Source: Chitinophagales bacterium
GTDB taxonomy: Bacteria; Bacteroidota; Bacteroidia; Chitinophagales; Chitinophagaceae
DNA: 46,115 nt
NCBI GenBank assembly: GCA_015655015.1
Contig: JAATFV010000069.1
Coordinates: 1-46,115, forward strand
Direction: 5' to 3'
Shown: positions 1 to 7,980 of the stretch, piece after piece
How positions within the stretch are numbered: the first letter of the stretch is position 1
Layout of the letters: every line of letters begins with the position of its first letter
Made by a program: the position numbers and the translations under genes
Notes under the pieces: generated by a model
The model's database searches: none
Told to the model about the DNA's origin: nothing
What the model saw: only the letters and a program-made list of their open reading frames with translations

Positions 1-341
1 TCTTTACCGGGGATGATGGCGCCGGAACGCCGCTGGATACCGATACCCGCAACAAAGCCCTAAAAGAGGTAGACGACCAGCTCATCGCTAAAAACCTGCT
101 CGATAAGACCGGTAAGGTCACCACGGAAATAAAAACAGTCATTGAATTCGAATCGGAATTCTCCATCCCTACTGCCGGTATCCTCGTAAAAGGCTGCCTG
201 GATGATTGCGATATATGCGAGCCCATGGTGAAAGAAAGAATGCAGCTGGAAAATGACCTGCTCCGCAGACAGATCGAACTGCTGGACAAATCACAGGAAT
301 ACCGTTGCTGCCCTGCTCCGGCCGCAACGGCCGCCAATTGA
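1..341 (+). CDS. C-terminal part of an unrecognised protein (5' end outside window)
   Basis: An open frame enters from the left edge and ends at TGA 339-341, giving about 112 residues. The visible part has an acidic, lysine-rich segment, then a beta-like stretch ending in IPTAGILVKG. A cysteine motif CLDDCDICEP follows, then a helix rich in E, L, R and Q (KERMQLENDLLRRQIELL), and the end is YRCCPAP plus an Ala-rich tail. The paired cysteines before and after the helix could bind metal or form disulphides. I cannot name the family. It reads in the same direction as the 803-residue protein that follows after 177 bp, and that protein also has clustered cysteines, so they may belong to one locus. 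The intergenic stretch 342-518 shows no clear terminator. Confidence 0.7.
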   Translation, partial: FTGDDGAGTPLDTDTRNKALKEVDDQLIAKNLLDKTGKVTTEIKTVIEFESEFSIPTAGILVKGCLDDCDICEPMVKERMQLENDLLRRQIELLDKSQEYRCCPAPAATAAN

Positions 342-518
342 CCGGGTAACCAGCCGTAGGCAGCGACGATAGCCAACGATCACCCGGCCGTCCCCAATGA
401 TCTTATAGACCTCTCAACGGCCGCCTTTACCAAACAGGTAAAGCCGCCGACAGGAATACTATGTCCCGTCACCGGACGGCAATCAGAAATTCATTAACAA
501 ACACTCAAAAAAATCATT

Positions 519-2930
519 ATGGCAAAAGATGTTAAAAAAATAAGCCTGAATGTGAGCTACGAAGAAAAGCCCACAGAACAGATCTCCCTTATCGGGTTCC
601 TCTTCCTCTGCAACGGAAGACTCCTTCAGCAGCAACCCGTCCGCGAAGATCTCCTGGAATTCGACCTTACCCAACCGGACCCGGCAGGTACGGATCCCGG
701 TAAGCCCGCGGCAGGTACAGGTCCCGGTAGGCCCACGGCGGGTAAGGATCTCGGTAATCCCGAAGCAGGTATAGATCCCGGTAAGTCCCCGGCTGCCGGG
801 GCCCCGACAAATGCTGCAGGAACAGCCCCCCGCCCCATCAACAGCCAGGACCTTCGGCTTTTCATCGCTCCCGCTACGGATAAAAACATTCAGAACGTCC
901 AAAGCCTGGACGAACTGGAACAATACAAACCGTACGAACCAATCCTCCAGACCAATGCCGACGGCAATTTCAGCATCCTTCCCATACCGGGCCTCCTTTC
1001 AAAATTCTGGCCCTTCTGCTCCTGCCGGGTGACAGGCAAAGTCTCCAAATGGTTCTCCGTCGATAATACCTGGGAAGACCGCCCCGTCTGTAAAGCCAGA
1101 GTACATATCTGCGACATCGATGCCATCTTGTATTGGATCTACAAGATACCCGACTACATCATCGCGAAAATACCGGAGCTCATCCTCAACCCGCAGGAAG
1201 TGATCAAATTTCCGATCCCGATTCCCGACCCGCCCCCATTTTCCATCAACTCCTTCGCAGCCCCTTCGCCGGAGAAAAAGAGCCTGTTCCGCACCACCTC
1301 CGTAGAAGAACAGCAAATGGACATCGCCGCCAGCCTCCCCGAGCTCAGCATCGACATCCGCCAGACCCTGGCATCCGGCAATCTCAACCGCATCCGGGAG
1401 ACGATCGCCGCCAACTATACCCTCTTCCATCCCTGGCTCTGCCTGTGGCCCTATTACTGGCCCTGGTTCTATCGTCGCAGAGAGCTGGCTGTCGTATACA
1501 CCGACGCCAACGGCCGCTTTGATACCCTTGTATCCTACTGGTGCACCGGTGATAAACCCGATATCTATATCTGGGTGGAATACCTGATCAATGGCGTCTG
1601 GACAACAGTCTATGAACCGCCCATCCCCTGTTACACTTTCTGGGACTATGCCTGCGGTACGAATATCAATATTCATGTCACCGATCCCCGCGTGCCCGGA
1701 AATTGCTGCTGCGATTGCGGCATACCCGGAGAAGCAGTCTGGATCAGGGCGGTTGGCGGCGCCAGCACCGCTCATATCAATCAGCAGAATTTATTGCAAC
1801 CTCCGCCCGGCCAATCCGTCAACTACAACCGCATCGGGCTGACAGATGCCGCCGCGATTTACGATCCCTGGTTCCTTCCTACCACACCGGGAGATTTCAA
1901 ACGCCCATTCGGAGGTTTCCCCACCTTCGTCGTGGGGTTCGGCACGGATATGCCCAATGCAGGCATGTATTACTACCGCTGGAGCTATAAGAAAGTGGCG
2001 AACGCCAGCCTGACAGCAGTAAGCGATTCCTATAAAGCATTATTGCCGGTGGGCGGCAGCGTGCAGAAGGGATATGAATTTACCTACCTGGATTCCCATG
2101 GCGTTACCCAATGGGCGCCCAACAGTGTGAAGCTGGGACCTTTCACAGTAGGCAGCAACGACAATCTTTACATCATTCCTCCGGAATATCCCTTTATGGC
2201 GCCCTTCAACGCGCCGGAGACCGATCCCCAATGGAATGAGCAGACTTACCGTAACCTCAGCATCACCTTTGATTCCACCGATCTGCGCGATGCAGCGATG
2301 GCCAAAGGAGACGGACTCTATGCCTTTAAGCTGGAAGTATTCGACCAGGCGGGCAACCTCCTGACCAATGTTCCGAAAACAACATTTAAGATACCCGATT
2401 ATAACAGTTCCGGTTATAGTGTGAATGCCCCCGATATACTGCTGGACAGCCCTACCCTCACCACGGCAAACGGCTATAATATGCTGATGCGTATCGACAA
2501 TTCAGGCTGCGAGGCAAAGATTTACACGGTGAAGGTCAACGGCGTGTCAGCCTCTTCGGACTGCTGCGGATTTGTTGCTTACCGGCCGGGAGAAGTAGAT
2601 GCGGTACTGGACCTCTCCTTCAAGGCAGCACACCCGAACAACTTTGCCGTATTCGGTTTCAGCGTAGAAAGGGGCGCCTGTGGAGATGTACCCATAGCGG
2701 ATGCAAACGGAATGGTCATCGACAGCGCAAATGGATATATTCGAAATAACAGCAGCATTTATGATAAGCCCTTCACGCCCTCCCAATTGCTGGAATCCTG
2801 TTACAGCGCCGGCGCCGGAAAGGCAGCGTTCGCAGAGATCCTCTCCGTAGCTGCCATGGCCACCGATGGCAGTTACCGGCTCGCTGGCAAGGACCAGGGA
2901 GACATAGCGGCTTTTGCGTTGGAGCCCTGA
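519..2930 (+). CDS. Large Cys/Trp-rich protein of unknown function with 9-residue repeats
   Basis: 803 residues, not assigned to a named family. There is no obvious signal peptide (starts MAKDVKKISLNVSYEEK). Residues 55-90 are four imperfect copies of a 9-residue unit of the type PAGTDPGKP, a probable flexible linker. A segment with CRVTGKV, then CKARVHICDID, and later YTDANGRFDT resembles split transthyretin- or carboxypeptidase-regulatory-like beta-sandwich elements; this is inference from pattern only. Around residue 304 there is an aromatic run (HPWLCLWPYYWPWF) and around 395 a cysteine cluster NCCCDCG. The C-terminal half is beta-rich, with a second cysteine pair (SSDCCGF). A strong terminator follows directly. 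It lies between the partial protein upstream and a small CCG protein downstream, all on the same strand. Structural or particle-associated roles are possible but unproven. Confidence 0.75.
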   Translation: MAKDVKKISLNVSYEEKPTEQISLIGFLFLCNGRLLQQQPVREDLLEFDLTQPDPAGTDPGKPAAGTGPGRPTAGKDLGNPEAGIDPGKSPAAGAPTNAAGTAPRPINSQDLRLFIAPATDKNIQNVQSLDELEQYKPYEPILQTNADGNFSILPIPGLLSKFWPFCSCRVTGKVSKWFSVDNTWEDRPVCKARVHICDIDAILYWIYKIPDYIIAKIPELILNPQEVIKFPIPIPDPPPFSINSFAAPSPEKKSLFRTTSVEEQQMDIAASLPELSIDIRQTLASGNLNRIRETIAANYTLFHPWLCLWPYYWPWFYRRRELAVVYTDANGRFDTLVSYWCTGDKPDIYIWVEYLINGVWTTVYEPPIPCYTFWDYACGTNINIHVTDPRVPGNCCCDCGIPGEAVWIRAVGGASTAHINQQNLLQPPPGQSVNYNRIGLTDAAAIYDPWFLPTTPGDFKRPFGGFPTFVVGFGTDMPNAGMYYYRWSYKKVANASLTAVSDSYKALLPVGGSVQKGYEFTYLDSHGVTQWAPNSVKLGPFTVGSNDNLYIIPPEYPFMAPFNAPETDPQWNEQTYRNLSITFDSTDLRDAAMAKGDGLYAFKLEVFDQAGNLLTNVPKTTFKIPDYNSSGYSVNAPDILLDSPTLTTANGYNMLMRIDNSGCEAKIYTVKVNGVSASSDCCGFVAYRPGEVDAVLDLSFKAAHPNNFAVFGFSVERGACGDVPIADANGMVIDSANGYIRNNSSIYDKPFTPSQLLESCYSAGAGKAAFAEILSVAAMATDGSYRLAGKDQGDIAAFALEP
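681..788 (+). repeat. Four 27-bp in-frame tandem repeats
   Basis: Units at 681-707, 708-734, 735-761 and 762-788 encode PAGTDPGKP, AAGTGPGRP, TAGKDLGNP and EAGIDPGKS. The third position of most codons is conserved between units, so this is a DNA-level duplication and not only protein convergence. Confidence 0.85.
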
Positions 2931-2939
2931 TTAGCAGGC

Positions 2940-2971
2940 GGCCCTTCCCCGGATGGGGGAAGGGCCTTTTT
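2940..2971 (+). terminator. Rho-independent terminator after the 803-residue protein
   Basis: Perfect 11-bp stem GGCCCTTCCCC (2940-2950) and GGGGAAGGGCC (2956-2966) with a GGATG loop, followed by five T (2967-2971). It ends the transcript 10 bp after the stop at 2930, so the small gene at 2997 either has its own promoter or depends on read-through. Confidence 0.9.
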
Positions 2972-2996
2972 CATTCATCACTAAAATAATCATGTC

Positions 2997-3296
2997 ATGT
3001 CTTGCTGTGGAAATAAAAGAGCCGCCTACGCTCAGCAGTCGACGAATACTACGCGACAAGCTACCAATAACCCGGGATCATCCGCGACCGCCGCAGGCCG
3101 GATCACCCCTTCCGTCCCCCTGAAAATGTGGGCCGATCTCCATTTTGAATCTATCGGCGATATAGCGCTGACAGTGCTCGGACCCGTCACCGGCAAACGT
3201 TACCGATGGACCGTCAAAGGAGATGTTCAAACAGTAGATTATCGCGATGCCGGCGGGCTGAGACCCCACCTGCATTCTTTAAAAAGACTAAAATGA
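2997..3296 (+). CDS. Small CCG-motif protein of unknown function
   Basis: 99 residues starting MSCCGNKRAAY. The first third is Q/T/N/S-rich and likely disordered. The last 60 residues form a compact beta-like module with the pattern ESIGDIALTVLGPVTGKRYRW, then VDYRDAGGL and a basic end. From memory, small proteins with an MSCCG-type start and a TVxGPVTGxxYxF...VDxRDA core occur near phage-like or particle-related loci in other phyla. I cannot confirm this without a search, and no function is assigned. It sits 26 bp after a terminator. A 10-bp direct repeat (GACGATCAAC at 3331-3340 and 3341-3350) lies in the short convergent gap after it. Confidence 0.65.
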   Translation: MSCCGNKRAAYAQQSTNTTRQATNNPGSSATAAGRITPSVPLKMWADLHFESIGDIALTVLGPVTGKRYRWTVKGDVQTVDYRDAGGLRPHLHSLKRLK

Positions 3297-3359
3297 ACCT
3301 GCCTGTCGGACTAAAATAATCTGTCCGCCGGACGATCAACGACGATCAACCTTATCGGA

Positions 3360-4316
3360 CTATCGTACGTCCCCCGTCAGCCAGATCACCTTCTGCTCGC
3401 TCCGGTGAGGCTGCCCGATAATATCCTTATACAGGTCCGGCCTCCTGGCTTTAAGGTACCGATAACCGCCCGCTAAGGTCAATGCCTCCGGAGCCAGCTC
3501 CGCTACAGCGATGGCGTCACCCAGCTCCCGGCATTCCGCGATAATATCCCCATAAGGGTCAATGATCATGGAACAGCCATTCTTCAGCTGGTCATCATCC
3601 ATTCCGATAGCATTGGAAAAGACGGCATAGACCGCATTGTCATAGGCCCGCGCGGGCAGCCATTTCATAAGCCAGCTTCTTCCCTTCAGCCCGTCGAATT
3701 CCCGGCGCAGCTGCTCCCGGTTAGCCTCCTTATCCTTCCATAATTCCGGATCCACAAAACCCGCCCCCGGCCGGGTGGATGGCGTGCACATGGTGACATG
3801 CGGCATAAAGATCACCTGCGCGCCCAATAAAGCGGTCGCCCTCACATTTTCAATGATATTATTATCATAACAAATAAGAATGCCGCATTTCCAGCCCAAC
3901 AGGTCAAAGACCGTATATTCATTCCCGGGGGTAAGATGAGAATTGATAAAAGGATGAAGCTTTCTGTGCCGCGCCACCATCCCATTTTTATCAACACAAA
4001 CATAAGCCTTGAAAAGATTGCCCTCCCCGTCCTTCTCAAACAGCCCGGCCAGTATCGCTATCCCCAACTCCCGGGCATAGGCTGTTAACGCCGTTATACT
4101 GGGGCCATCCGGCAATAGTTCTGCCAGGTCCAGCATCTGCTCCCTGGAAAGATGCCTGGCAAAAGTATACCCCGTTATCGAACACTCGTGAAAGGCAATA
4201 GCCTGCGCCCCCTGCCCGGCCGCTTTTCCGGCTAAATCTTTAATGATGGAAAGATTGTAGGATTTGTCCCCGCTTTTATGTTCAAATTGTGCTGTTGCGA
4301 TCTTTAACGTATCCAT
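3360..4316 (-). CDS. Carbon-nitrogen hydrolase (nitrilase superfamily amidase)
   Basis: 318 residues, typical for the family. The Glu-Lys-Cys catalytic triad is visible: E44 in AFHECSITGY, K119 in ARHRKLHPF and C149 in GILICYDNN. Family members hydrolyse amides or nitriles to acids and ammonia in the cytoplasm. The late motif YRYLKARRPDLY occurs in many bacterial amidase-type members, but the substrate cannot be read from sequence. There is no signal peptide. A terminator at 4336-4361 separates it from the polysaccharide-utilisation operon upstream on the same strand, so it is probably a separate transcript. It is convergent with the CCG-protein gene at the left. Confidence 0.88.
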   Translation of the reverse strand: MDTLKIATAQFEHKSGDKSYNLSIIKDLAGKAAGQGAQAIAFHECSITGYTFARHLSREQMLDLAELLPDGPSITALTAYARELGIAILAGLFEKDGEGNLFKAYVCVDKNGMVARHRKLHPFINSHLTPGNEYTVFDLLGWKCGILICYDNNIIENVRATALLGAQVIFMPHVTMCTPSTRPGAGFVDPELWKDKEANREQLRREFDGLKGRSWLMKWLPARAYDNAVYAVFSNAIGMDDDQLKNGCSMIIDPYGDIIAECRELGDAIAVAELAPEALTLAGGYRYLKARRPDLYKDIIGQPHRSEQKVIWLTGDVR

Positions 4317-4335
4317 TCCTTTTTTACCGGAATGT

Positions 4336-4361
4336 ACAAAAAATTCCGACCCGGACGGAAT
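4336..4361 (-). terminator. Terminator at the end of the sus-like/GH76 operon
   Basis: On the minus strand a 6-bp stem ATTCCG/CGGAAT with a 7-nt loop (arms 4356-4361 and 4343-4348) is followed by a run of T. It lies 27 bp past the stop of the second GH76 gene and 20 bp before the nitrilase start. The stem is short but the U-tract is good. Confidence 0.6.
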
Positions 4362-4387
4362 GGAACACCGGTCGTACCATTTTCCGT

Positions 4388-5587
4388 TTACCTGTAAAGC
4401 GCCAGCCTCGCCAATATCTCCAGCATACCAGCCTGGTTCACCAGCAACTGCTGCTTTTTAACACCCATTACACCCGTTGGGGAAAGATCGCTCTCCAGGC
4501 TCCCGTCCACACATTTTTTAAATGCCTCCAGGTAGGCAGGATGGTCATAAAATCGCAAAAGGTCCTGGTAACCTCGCAGCAGAACGGCATTGAACCAGTA
4601 TCCGTCCCGGAATTTCCCCGATCCGTAAAAATAGGAACAGGCGCTATCCGCTATCGCCACCGCCCGCTGAAGATATTCCCGTTCCCCGGTCAATTCATAG
4701 AGTTCAACATTGGCCTGGAGCATCGTACCGGTATTATAAGAATATTTTGCCCTCCCTATCCGGCGATCCCTTACCCGGATATTATCGAAATAAAGCCCGT
4801 CCGAATCCCGGAGATGCTCATTCACCCAGTGATAGAGCAACAGCGCCGTATCCAGGTATTTCTTCTCCCGGGTGGCCTTGTACAGCTGCAGCGCCAGCAC
4901 AATACCCGGCCCGTTCGAACAGGTATTTTTAGTAGCCATTTTCCCTTCTTCCCAATACAGCCCCCCGCCCGTCGCCGTATCATACCCGGTCATCATAAAC
5001 CGGTAGATCAGCTTTCCCCTCTCCAGCAAGGCCGGCTCCCGTTTGCGCTGCCAGGCATCCATCCACGCAAGGCCCAGCCACTGATTGTCGTCATAGAACC
5101 GGCTGCCTCCCCCGAATTGAACAAGATAAGAGTCATAACCCGGCACGGGCTGATTGTCATCCCCCGGCAGCTGTTGGCCCTGCCCCGGCACCCCTTTCCC
5201 ATCCCCCGGAATTTGTTTCCCATATCCCGACATCGGCGGCTTATCGCTCTTGTATTTATCGATCAGCCCGGTGATCTTTTCGACAGAGCCCCCCCCGCCG
5301 ATCCCCGCAGCTTCCGCTTCATTATACGCCTGTAATAATCCACACAAGGGCCAGCAATAGGCATATCCATTCTTAGGCGCCGGCTCCTCGAAATCCCTGT
5401 AAAAACCGCTGACAGAATCATAAAATTGCCGCTGCACGGCACCGTATAAGGAAATAAAATCCTTGCGGTAATCACGAGTCACCGGCGGGACCTTCCTCAC
5501 CGATGTCCCCCCGGTCTGGGCCTTCGCAGTGACATGCAGCAAAAAAAAGAGTATAAAAAAGAGGGTATGGATACTTCGCAACTTCAT
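4388..5587 (-). CDS. GH76 glycoside hydrolase, predicted secreted alpha-1,6-mannanase
   Basis: 399 residues. A signal peptide at 1-24 (basic start, hydrophobic core, AKAQ) lacks a lipobox, so the enzyme is probably periplasmic or soluble. The (alpha/alpha)6-barrel family GH76 is recognised by the consecutive aspartates D166-D167 in FYDDNQWLGLAW and by repeated helical motifs (LYHWVNEHL, YSYNTGTMLQANVELY, DGYWFNAVLLRGYQDLL). GH76 enzymes are endo-acting on alpha-1,6-mannan backbones. Residues about 116-154 are a low-complexity insertion of 7-residue units of type VPGQGQQ, just before the catalytic loop; I do not expect this in the family. It is the last gene of the operon, 19 bp after another GH76. 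Confidence 0.88.
   Translation of the reverse strand: MKLRSIHTLFFILFFLLHVTAKAQTGGTSVRKVPPVTRDYRKDFISLYGAVQRQFYDSVSGFYRDFEEPAPKNGYAYCWPLCGLLQAYNEAEAAGIGGGGSVEKITGLIDKYKSDKPPMSGYGKQIPGDGKGVPGQGQQLPGDDNQPVPGYDSYLVQFGGGSRFYDDNQWLGLAWMDAWQRKREPALLERGKLIYRFMMTGYDTATGGGLYWEEGKMATKNTCSNGPGIVLALQLYKATREKKYLDTALLLYHWVNEHLRDSDGLYFDNIRVRDRRIGRAKYSYNTGTMLQANVELYELTGEREYLQRAVAIADSACSYFYGSGKFRDGYWFNAVLLRGYQDLLRFYDHPAYLEAFKKCVDGSLESDLSPTGVMGVKKQQLLVNQAGMLEILARLALYR
5134..5241 (-). repeat. 21-bp in-frame tandem repeats inside the GH76 gene
   Basis: Degenerate units at 5158-5178, 5179-5199, 5200-5220 and 5221-5241, preceded by a 24-bp relative at 5134-5157. They encode LPGDDNQ, VPGQGQQ, IPGDGKG and MSGYGKQ, a 7-residue Pro-Gly linker expansion adjacent to the catalytic DD region. 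Confidence 0.75.
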
Positions 5588-5606
5588 GACTGATTAAATA
5601 ATAATA

Positions 5607-6755
5607 TTACAGCTGTTTGTTTTTGTTGAGCAGGCCGGCCGCTTCGATCAGCATACAGCCGCTCTCTTCCGTGGTGAGGTCCGCCGTTGTGCCCGGCGGC
5701 GTCTTCCAGTAAGATCCGAAAAGGCCCAATGTCTTGTTCGTACCCTGATACCATAACGTCTCCGCATTCAATTTTAAGAAGCTAAGATAACGTTTACGGG
5801 TGTCGTCCGGCAAATCTTTATTCAACAGCAGCTGCGTGAAATACCGGATAAAGATCCCCTTGAACAATCCCCCATCCCCCTGCCCCTCATCCTTCAGCAA
5901 CCGGTCACTGGTCGTCAGCGAGGCGCTGTTCAAGGTGTTATCCGCCGTTTTGATCGCGTCATTCAGGTAAGCAGGGTCCTTTGTGATACCATACAGCTCG
6001 AGGGCGGAGCCGATAAAGATCCCCTGGTTGTAGGTGAACGCATTCATATCCACCGCCCCATCCCCATTCTTATTCATCCCGTCATAGACAAACCCCGACC
6101 CCTCGTCATAGAGATGCCCCTTCAGCCAGCCGTAGATATTCTTTGCCCAATTCAGATCATCCGCATTATTAAACCGGGTATACAACCGCGCCGCCAATAT
6201 ACAGGCAGGCGCATTGGCCGGCGTATTCTTGTATCCCGTCTCGCTCTTATTCCACGCGATGCCCCCATCCTGTACCGTATTCCATCCCCCCTTGATATCG
6301 GTCCACACCGTCGCGGCGGCATCCTTGAATTTTGTGTCGCCGGTCACATCAAAGGCCCTGAGCAGCGCCAGCGCATTCCATTCCATGTCGTCATAAAAAT
6401 GGTTGAGAAAGCTGCCGCCGTTCTTTGCCGGCACACCGGTAAACCATTGATCATATTCAGCGCCATATTTCTTCGTGCCGTTACGGACATCCGCGTCCAG
6501 CATCACATCCAGGGCATGGGCCTGGGGCCAGTAGTTGAAGGTATTGTCCCCGCTGTTGTCCTTATAGAAATAGCCGGCGGCGCTATTCCAGTAATTCTTA
6601 ACCAGGAAGTCCGTGCTGCTGTCCGCCGCCGCCTGCCAGTTAATGGCATATTTTACGACGCCGTCGCTGGTGCTGAAATCATAATCGTAGTTCTTTTTAC
6701 AGGCGCCCATCCCCAGCAGGCCGGCCATCGCAAAAGCGATATAATATTTTTTCAT
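5607..6755 (-). CDS. GH76 glycoside hydrolase, predicted lipoprotein alpha-1,6-mannanase
   Basis: 382 residues with a lipoprotein signal ending LLGMGAC, lipid-anchored at C19. The GH76 catalytic pair D122-D123 is in HFYDDMEWNALALL. Other family-like helices are AFTYNQGIFIGSALELYG, LFKGIFIRYF and LFGSYWKTPP. A lipoprotein GH76 next to SusC/D is typically surface-exposed and makes the first cuts in mannan before import; the second, soluble GH76 could act further in. This division of labour is inference. The start at 6755 gives a standard MKKYYIAFAM leader. The 65-bp gap from the SusE-like gene upstream holds a 20-bp tandem repeat. Confidence 0.9.
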   Translation of the reverse strand: MKKYYIAFAMAGLLGMGACKKNYDYDFSTSDGVVKYAINWQAAADSSTDFLVKNYWNSAAGYFYKDNSGDNTFNYWPQAHALDVMLDADVRNGTKKYGAEYDQWFTGVPAKNGGSFLNHFYDDMEWNALALLRAFDVTGDTKFKDAAATVWTDIKGGWNTVQDGGIAWNKSETGYKNTPANAPACILAARLYTRFNNADDLNWAKNIYGWLKGHLYDEGSGFVYDGMNKNGDGAVDMNAFTYNQGIFIGSALELYGITKDPAYLNDAIKTADNTLNSASLTTSDRLLKDEGQGDGGLFKGIFIRYFTQLLLNKDLPDDTRKRYLSFLKLNAETLWYQGTNKTLGLFGSYWKTPPGTTADLTTEESGCMLIEAAGLLNKNKQL

Positions 6756-6773
6756 GGAACGCTTTTTATAGTA

Positions 6774-6831
6774 CGAATGCTCATTTTATTTTACGAAAGC
6801 ACATTTTATTTTATGAATACTCATTTTACGA
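6774..6831. repeat. 20-bp tandem repeat between susE-like and GH76 genes
   Basis: Three AT-rich units, 6774-6793, 6794-6813 and a partial one at 6814-6831, each with the core CATTTTA. The last overlaps the stop codon of the SusE-like gene, suggesting that duplication of the gene's 3' end created the array. Confidence 0.8.
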
Positions 6832-7948
6832 TCACCTCATGTGTATAATTCGGCTTATCCGCGGTAAAGTACATGTTGACATCACAGTTGGCGCCATCAG
6901 CTTCCGTGACGAACTTGAAGCAATAGTTAAACTGCGAGTCGTCTACCGTATAGAGGTCCCAGAACGTCGGAGGGGTGCTGGCATCCGGCCGGTTGTTGTC
7001 ACTGTTCTTGCTGCCCCACCATTCATAGCTGTCCGCCGTCCCGTCATTGACCAGCATCCTGAATTTATAGCGCTCGTCCCTCCCCCAGCTCTCCTGGTGG
7101 AACGAAATGGGCTTGGCGGCCGCCTTCCAGACCCCGCCGGCGGAATAATCAAGATTGAAGAGCGTTCCGTTGACAGGGGCAAACCATAACGCCAGCTCTT
7201 TGATCTCCGTATTCTGCACCGACACTACATTAAAGTCCAAACGAATGCGCACTTCTTTTGTAGCACCCGTCACCGTCGTCTCGCCGGTCCCCTGGCGGAT
7301 CGTCTTTCCATCCACATCCGTGTAGAAGACATCGGGAGTCCCGGTATTTGCGCTGACAAAATGATAGGAGCCCGCAGCCAGGGAAGTGTAGATCTCATAT
7401 TTTCCCGATGCCGTCTGCTTGAAGGCGAGGGCCTTGCCCAGGTCCGTCCCTCCTTCGGTAGCAGAGCCGGTAATGTATACCGCAACAGGAGGATTGTCCA
7501 CCCCCAGCGCGCGGGTGATGGAAAGATTCCGGGTCATACCGGATCTCACTTTGTTGACACCCTTGGAGGAATATACTGTCCAGATAAAATCGGCTGTGCC
7601 CAGGGGTTGCACCCCTGCCAGCTTTGCCACCGAATTGAGGATCTCTTTTGTCATCGTAGCCTTTGTATACAAGCCATTCCCATCGGAAGGCAGCGTGTAC
7701 ACCGGCTTCGAAAAGTCGCCTCCCTTCTTGTCGAAGGCTACAGAATATAATACCAGTCCCCCATCGGCCGCCAGGGCTTCGTCCCATTCGAACACCACGG
7801 AAGCCGTAGAGGCCAGGTCCACAGCCTTGCTATCATCCGGGGAAAAGAGGGTCGCCACCGGGGTGACCGTTGTATTGACGCCATCATTCTTTTTACAGGC
7901 AGTGAACAGCAGCAGCAGGGTAAAGACAGCCAGCAAAGTCTTTGTCAT
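6821..7948 (-). CDS. SusE/SusF-like outer-membrane starch/glycan-binding lipoprotein
   Basis: 375 residues from the preferred ATG at 7948 (MTKTLLAVFTLLLLFTACKKN, lipobox with C18). An upstream ATG at 7987 would overlap susD and add a peptide translated from an AT-rich spacer, so I prefer the internal start. The N-terminal part, from about residue 30, carries the SusE-type beta-sandwich (ATLFSPDDSKAVDL, VVFEWDEAL, LYSVAFDKKGGDFSKPVY). The C-terminal half has the usual end of SusE/F proteins with a tryptophan-rich ligand face (SYEWWGSKN, FWDLYTVDDSQFNYCFKF) and VNMYFTADKPNYTH. Such proteins bind glycan on the cell surface and support SusCD. Position directly after susD agrees. Confidence 0.85.
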   Translation of the reverse strand: MTKTLLAVFTLLLLFTACKKNDGVNTTVTPVATLFSPDDSKAVDLASTASVVFEWDEALAADGGLVLYSVAFDKKGGDFSKPVYTLPSDGNGLYTKATMTKEILNSVAKLAGVQPLGTADFIWTVYSSKGVNKVRSGMTRNLSITRALGVDNPPVAVYITGSATEGGTDLGKALAFKQTASGKYEIYTSLAAGSYHFVSANTGTPDVFYTDVDGKTIRQGTGETTVTGATKEVRIRLDFNVVSVQNTEIKELALWFAPVNGTLFNLDYSAGGVWKAAAKPISFHQESWGRDERYKFRMLVNDGTADSYEWWGSKNSDNNRPDASTPPTFWDLYTVDDSQFNYCFKFVTEADGANCDVNMYFTADKPNYTHEVIVK

Positions 7949-7980
7949 ATTTGTATTTTTAAAATAATTAAAATTGATTT

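Noticed and set aside
4289..5335. 348-codon plus-strand frame opposite the nitrilase start and GH76 gene
   Set aside because: Antisense to a clear GH76 enzyme with catalytic residues; the product is Pro/Arg/Ile-rich with no domain.
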